Assembly (NCBI GenBank): GCA_018398765.1
Contig: JAHBMJ010000321.1
Coordinates: 94,905-130,018, forward strand
Direction: 5' to 3'
Length of the DNA: 35,114 nt
Source of the DNA: Chromera velia
Taxonomy: Eukaryota > Sar > Chromeraceae
Numbering within the stretch: the first letter of the stretch is position 1; every line of letters starts with the position of its first letter. Under the pieces are notes generated by a model. That model made no database searches and had not been told where the DNA came from. It saw only the letters and a program-made list of their open reading frames with translations. The translations under genes were made by a program, and so were the position numbers. Below are positions 30,844 through 35,114 of this stretch, one piece after another.

Positions 30844-31677
30844 ATGCAGCGATGGTTGCCTTCGGGGTCTATGGGTAAGAAGAAATGCAGAGCAAGGAAG
30901 GGTCGCAAGCAATCGAAGGACATCATTCAGGAGGGTCAAGACGAAGAGCCGGAAAAGAAGAAGAAGACGCGTCGTGGTTTGCGTTTTTCAAAGATCCAAT
31001 GGAATGAGAAGGCCCTCGGATAGACACACAGCAAGAGAGATGGGAGGAAATCGGATGACGACCAGACTGCCTCCCCAGTGAAGCGGAAGGAAGCAGATGG
31101 GTTCAAGGCGCACAGACTTTTACACACTCCGCATGCACCCACAGACGACTGGGGACCCCAACGCCCTCAGAGTGATGTTGTGGTGAGTGAACCCCAAACA
31201 GCAGCAAAGAGCTTCACAGCGATACCGGGTTTCCAGGGAAGTGACCAAGGAGGAGAGACCCCATTCGTTCAAACTGCAGGGACGACGTTTGATTTTCAAG
31301 GGTACAGCAATGCAGGAGAATCTGAATTTGATGCAGTATTGCTGGTAGGTCTTTCTGAACACGAGGATGCAGGCATGGGAAGCGGAGACAGTCAGTGGGA
31401 GATCAGTCAGAAAGCAGTACCCCTTTTCCCAGAGTCAGCGCCGTTCATTGCCGGAGAAACTGAAGTTGCCCCCATGAGGATTGGGAGAATAGAACTGACC
31501 CGAAACGCAGGAAGGGCAGAGAGAAAGAGAGAGAAGCAGAGAGCAAAGAGGGGGGCAAAACAAACGGAAAGACATGCAGCGCTGCTGAATATGATCTGCT
31601 CAGCTTGCACTCAAGATCATGAGATGCCTCCCGGTGGAGTTCAGTGCACAGACACCAGAAGTGGGGAGACGAGTTAG
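30844..31677 (+). pseudogene. Internal ORF of the LTR element, one in-frame TAG
   Basis: A single frame runs from ATG 30844 to the stop at 31675, interrupted only by TAG at 31021-31023. The first part is very basic (KKKKTRRG, KGRKQSK) with an acidic patch. The second part is acidic and then strongly basic (ERKREKQRAKRGAKQTER). No zinc knuckle or protease motif is seen. It occupies the position of gag, but I cannot assign it by homology. An open frame shifted by one base (about 31619-31849, rich in Arg/Glu) overlaps its end and could be a continuation. Confidence 0.5.
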
Positions 31678-32335
31678 GCCTATCTGCGCTGGAATTCGAT
31701 CAGGCCTGACGGAAAGAGAAAGAGTGCGACTGGTATTCGAACGTCAAGAGCGAGAACGTACTGCTGCTTTAAATATAATAAGGCAGAACATGATAAGGCA
31801 ACAGCGTTCAGGTGTGACCGAATGGAAGGGGTACAGCCGACAGTCTTGAGATCAGATTGAGGAGACGGTATTCACCCTACAGTGACTATAACAGTCCCAT
31901 TTGCGTGTTCGATCATCTGTTCCATGCATGGAGCCCATTTATTTTTTTTTTACCTGCGTCTGCCTTTGACTTCATCTGCATGGCCGTGTGGACACGGCCT
32001 GGAGGAGAGGGGGCATGTGTGTAGGTAGGAAAGAGGCAGTGCATCTTTGCCCCTCCACCTGAGCAGAAGTGAAATGCAGGATGGACAAGAAAAAGAGAGA
32101 TGAGAGCATATGAGAGAGGAGTTGAAAGATATAAGAAGAAGAGAAAACAGAATGTTCCAAATCGCTGGGCAAAAGCTTCAAACATCATCAAACGTCCCGA
32201 ACCCGGTTCTGACAATGCTCTGTAGAGACATGCACGTCAAGCCTGATCGCTCTCGTCTTGTGAAATAAACCTTGCAACCCCTGTCTGAGTTCAACAGCTG
32301 AGTACATCTATATGAAAGTGTCAGGACGACACTCT

Positions 32336-32346
32336 GGGGGAGGTGG
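32336..32346 (+). promoter_or_regulatory. Polypurine-like tract before right LTR
   Basis: GGGGGAGGTGG lies two bases before the right 227-bp repeat. This is the expected place for plus-strand priming in an LTR element. It has one T and is short, so moderate confidence. Confidence 0.6.
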
Positions 32347-32348
32347 CA

Positions 32349-32575
32349 CGTTACATTGTGAGGTTGTAGGCATTGTTAGAGCTGCACGTAGTGCGCGCAT
32401 GTCAAGCGTATGGCGCATATGTATGTGTATGCATGTATTGTATTAATTGGTTTGCATGCAAGTCAATTCAGAAGTACAGTCTCGCCTGTGTGTAAGACTA
32501 AAGAGAGGTACGAACAATGCATGTCCGACCCTCAGATCTTATAGCCCCGTACGTTAGCAGCGCCATAACTCTACG
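32349..32575 (+). repeat. Right LTR-like direct repeat (227 bp)
   Basis: Same length as the left repeat, about 95 percent identical, followed directly by the ACCTG duplication. Compared with the left copy it shows C to T, T to C, A to G and G to A changes, but no transversions or indels. Confidence 0.88.
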
Positions 32576-32580
32576 ACCTG

Positions 32581-34258
32581 CGCTTTCTGCCATCACTGGC
32601 ATCATCTCATTTCAGTTGGTGAGCCAGTGGGATTTCGATCAAATTCGCTTTCTTCAACATTCATTTGCTTGAACAAAAGGCCTAGCAAAAGGCAGAGAGT
32701 AGGTGTAAGCCTGCTACAAGACTTTAGCGTGATACAGAGCTCTAGACGGAGCTCTATTAGATTCTTAAAGAAGGAAGTCTGTCAAACAGACCAGTCTGTC
32801 AGTGTCCTACTATTTTTTTTGGTGTGACTTCGGAGTTTGGATGGGATCCGGTGTGTTCCGTGTAGTATGGCCGTTATGAGTGTCAGTTTGATCATACCAA
32901 ACGACCTCGACATACAATTCAAACAAATTACTGTACGCGCGTGCGTCCCACCAAGCCTGCCGCCACCACACCTCTTCGCGGCGCGCCCAAGCGCAAGGCT
33001 CACACCTGCCCGCCGGCCAAAGCCGACGTCCACGCTCGGCTTCACACCTTTATCATAATATAACACACCTCGATCAATTCAATTACACGGAGTCCGACTT
33101 GGACGCTATTGAGATGCATGTATTTGTCACCTTCGTTTCACACCTCCTCATACTTACCCGCCCAACCTCTTCTCAAAGCCTAATCTGACCAGGATGTCTG
33201 ATTGATTCAGAAGTCCCTGTCAAACTTTGCTTAGAACATAAACCCTGAGCGAAGACGCTTTATACTGACTCAGTGACTCTCAATCGCTCTCGTATGGTAG
33301 ACAACACAAACCATCCACACACCTACTCCTCTGTGATGTGCTCAACCACACACACAACACAATCACCTCTTAATTCCAATGTCTGCATGCGATACATCTC
33401 TTTCAACCGCTTTCAACTCTTCTTCAACCCACTTTTTCCTGACCTGTACTCTGTATCTTCTTTTCTGACACCCTCCTTAAGCTGCTGCAGAAAGACAGAC
33501 CAGAGTACAAGGATCACACACGAGTAAATATGGCATAATGTGGCTGCAACGGGTGCTCGCTTTTACTACACCACATCTTTCAATCAGTCCTCCTCCTTTC
33601 CTCCCATCCTACAACTCAGTCGGAACATATGATCGAAGCGTTCAACATGTTAATCGATTACATACTGCACGCTTTTGGTGTACATGAGAGGCCCCATCAT
33701 GATGAGCATAGTATATGCGGTCAATCAATGCACTTTCACACAACACATCTCTTATCTGCCCCCTTTTCCTCCCCTCGCACTTCTTTCTTTTTCTTCTTGC
33801 ATTGTTTTCACAACAATCATCAAACTTGGAGCAACCCCTACTTCTCTTTCCTTCTTTCTTTCTGTCCATTTTCTTTCTTTTGCAGTCTTTTTTGCTCTCT
33901 CTGTCATACCCAGACAGACAGACAGAAAGTTTAGACAATAGAAAACAACTAGAGAGAAATAGAGAGAGACATCCAGAGAAGCAACATACTCACATTCACC
34001 CAACACTCACTATAATCATCTCGTATCCGGTCTCTTTCCTTTCCACTTCATTTTCCTATTTTTTTTTTCTCTTTTCTTCTTCTCCTTCCAATGGCATCTC
34101 ACTGCCTCAATCCCCCATGACTAATTGAATTTCCTATCACAGAGAGACATTGTCAAGACAGTCGGGATGTATAGAGAGAAATATAGTCAGACACACCCAT
34201 CACCAAACCCGATCATCTCAACATACACTTCCCTTCTCTCCATATACATATACATATA

Positions 34259-34260
<2 letters not shown>
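32581..34260. other. Non-coding right-hand interval
   Basis: No gene is supported. Short frames have no recognisable domains and no splice-consistent continuation. The stretch 33770-33920 is pyrimidine-rich and ends in a CAGA repeat near 33913-33927. The sequence at 32581 continues the pre-insertion target of the LTR element. Confidence 0.45.
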
Positions 34261-34297
<37 letters not shown>

Positions 34298-34333
34298 ACA
34301 CATACACACACACACATACACACACACACATAT

Positions 34334-34376
<43 letters not shown>
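34261..34376. repeat. Long CA microsatellite
   Basis: About 116 bases of CA with occasional TA units. All six frames stay open through much of it, which explains the Thr-His and Cys-Val repeat frames here. Confidence 0.95.
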
Positions 34377-35114
34377 ATTCTTCCTCCCCCCAAAATAAAT
34401 TTTCGTAATTTAACCTAGAATTTGACATACCGCCAAAAGAAAACAATCCAAAAATTCACCGACTTGGAGATGTATGGCTGCCGCGGTGCTCCCATGGCAC
34501 TACTAAGCGTTTAAAACGTGGCATGCATAATAATCATTGCAAGTAAAGATAGAGAAGACCACACACCCTCCGAGTCAGTCGTCCGAACCAACCTCCTCTC
34601 TATATATAACGCTTTTTCTCATCTGCATGCTTGCTTCCAACATTAATCTGCTTAGACCAAGCTTGAAAAATCTTGAAAAGTTCCATCTAGGCTTCCATCG
34701 ACAGATTTGCTTTAACCTGTTCAGCCAAACAACGCACCACATGTGCACCTTTACTTTTACTGTACCTCTGTGGCATATCGTCTCCATTCTGTATGGGTCA
34801 TGCCATGCTCATACCACAGTCTCCACCTTGAAGTTCTCTCCTCCACCATGTGCTTTGGCCTTTTCTTTTTTTTCTTCTGGCTGACTGCCAGCCTGCCCAT
34901 TTCTATAGCTTCTCTTCTCTTTTCAGCCACTTTCTCTTCAAACGTCTCCAGCACTTCCACCCAATTCCTTTCGTTGTAAACCCCACCAGGCCATCGTCTA
35001 ACATACTGCAGTATACCCCACTAGTCCACAACTTTTCTAAACCTCTTCAGCGGATCAGACTGGTGTAAACTCATTGCAGTGGTTACAGCACCCACAGCCG
35101 TCTCTCTACAGCTA
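34377..35114. other. End of window, no gene recognised
   Basis: Mixed-composition sequence with no supported coding frame, RNA gene or repeat family. A gene could begin past the end of the window. Confidence 0.4.

Larger units (their letters stand above)
30281..32575 (+). mobile_element. Small non-autonomous LTR-type retroelement
   Basis: Two 227-bp direct repeats flank 1841 bases of internal sequence. The whole is bounded by a perfect 5-bp duplication, ACCTG (30276-30280 and 32576-32580). A primer-binding site follows the left repeat directly, and a purine-rich tract precedes the right one. No reverse transcriptase, integrase or protease is visible, so the copy would depend on proteins from elsewhere. 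It falls in the general TRIM/LARD category by structure. The element begins CGTTAC and ends TCTACG rather than TG...CA. Confidence 0.82.

Noticed and set aside
30430-30939. Minus-strand open frame of 169 codons overlapping the left LTR
   Set aside because: No domain; it crosses the LTR boundary and primer site, which define a plus-strand element.

Overview
The window looks like nuclear DNA of a free-living or algal protist. The genes are broken into many short exons by introns of about 60 to 800 bases, the introns carry many di-, tri- and tetranucleotide repeats, and decayed retroelements lie between genes. An alveolate of the chromerid type would fit, but I cannot prove the taxon from sequence alone. 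Four real genes can be supported. All are spliced with GT-AG introns, and their exon phases could be followed by hand.

Layout. (1) 1-2300: non-coding, with a near-perfect foldback of about 420 bases (126-544), a diverged tandem duplication (907-1498) and a weak tRNA-like patch near 2110. (2) 2308-10068, minus strand: the pre-mRNA 3'-end endonuclease CPSF73/Ysh1 in about 14 exons. (3) 10069-11088: a shared divergent promoter with four copies of a GGCCCGGAAAGC-like element. (4) 11089 to about 18226, plus strand: a class I histone deacetylase in at least 14 exons. Its catalytic residues fall at the same numbers as in human HDAC1. (5) About 18897-21907: a decayed non-LTR retrotransposon (reverse transcriptase, terminal zinc knuckle, ATCA-repeat tail). 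(6) 23070-25353, minus strand: a J1-crystallin-like ADP-ribosylglycohydrolase with an N-terminal targeting peptide. (7) 25354-26104: a divergent promoter with two TGCATGCA sites. (8) 26105-28802, plus strand: a type II membrane KRE2/MNT1-family (GT15) mannosyltransferase with a long extra C-terminal region. (9) 29071-30073: a palindromic, AT-rich element built around a degenerate TGAG repeat. (10) 30276-32580: a compact, non-autonomous LTR-type retroelement with 227-bp repeats, a 5-bp target duplication, an initiator-Met-like primer site, and CG ends instead of TG...CA. (11) 32581-35114: no gene seen, one long CA repeat.

CPSF73 and HDAC are core nuclear factors for mRNA 3'-end formation and chromatin, and they share a promoter region. 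The glycohydrolase and the mannosyltransferase form a second head-to-head pair, both apparently directed to membranes or organelles. The feature I find most unusual is the splice signals. Of 28 donors read by eye, 26 have G at +5 in a GTNNGN pattern, and 21 have a pyrimidine at +3. Several are tandem tetranucleotides (GTCAGTCA, GTCGGTCG, GTTGGTTG). In HDAC intron 12 the donor is the first unit of a GTCA array of about 410 bases. Many acceptors sit beside TC/TG microsatellites and end in TGCAG.
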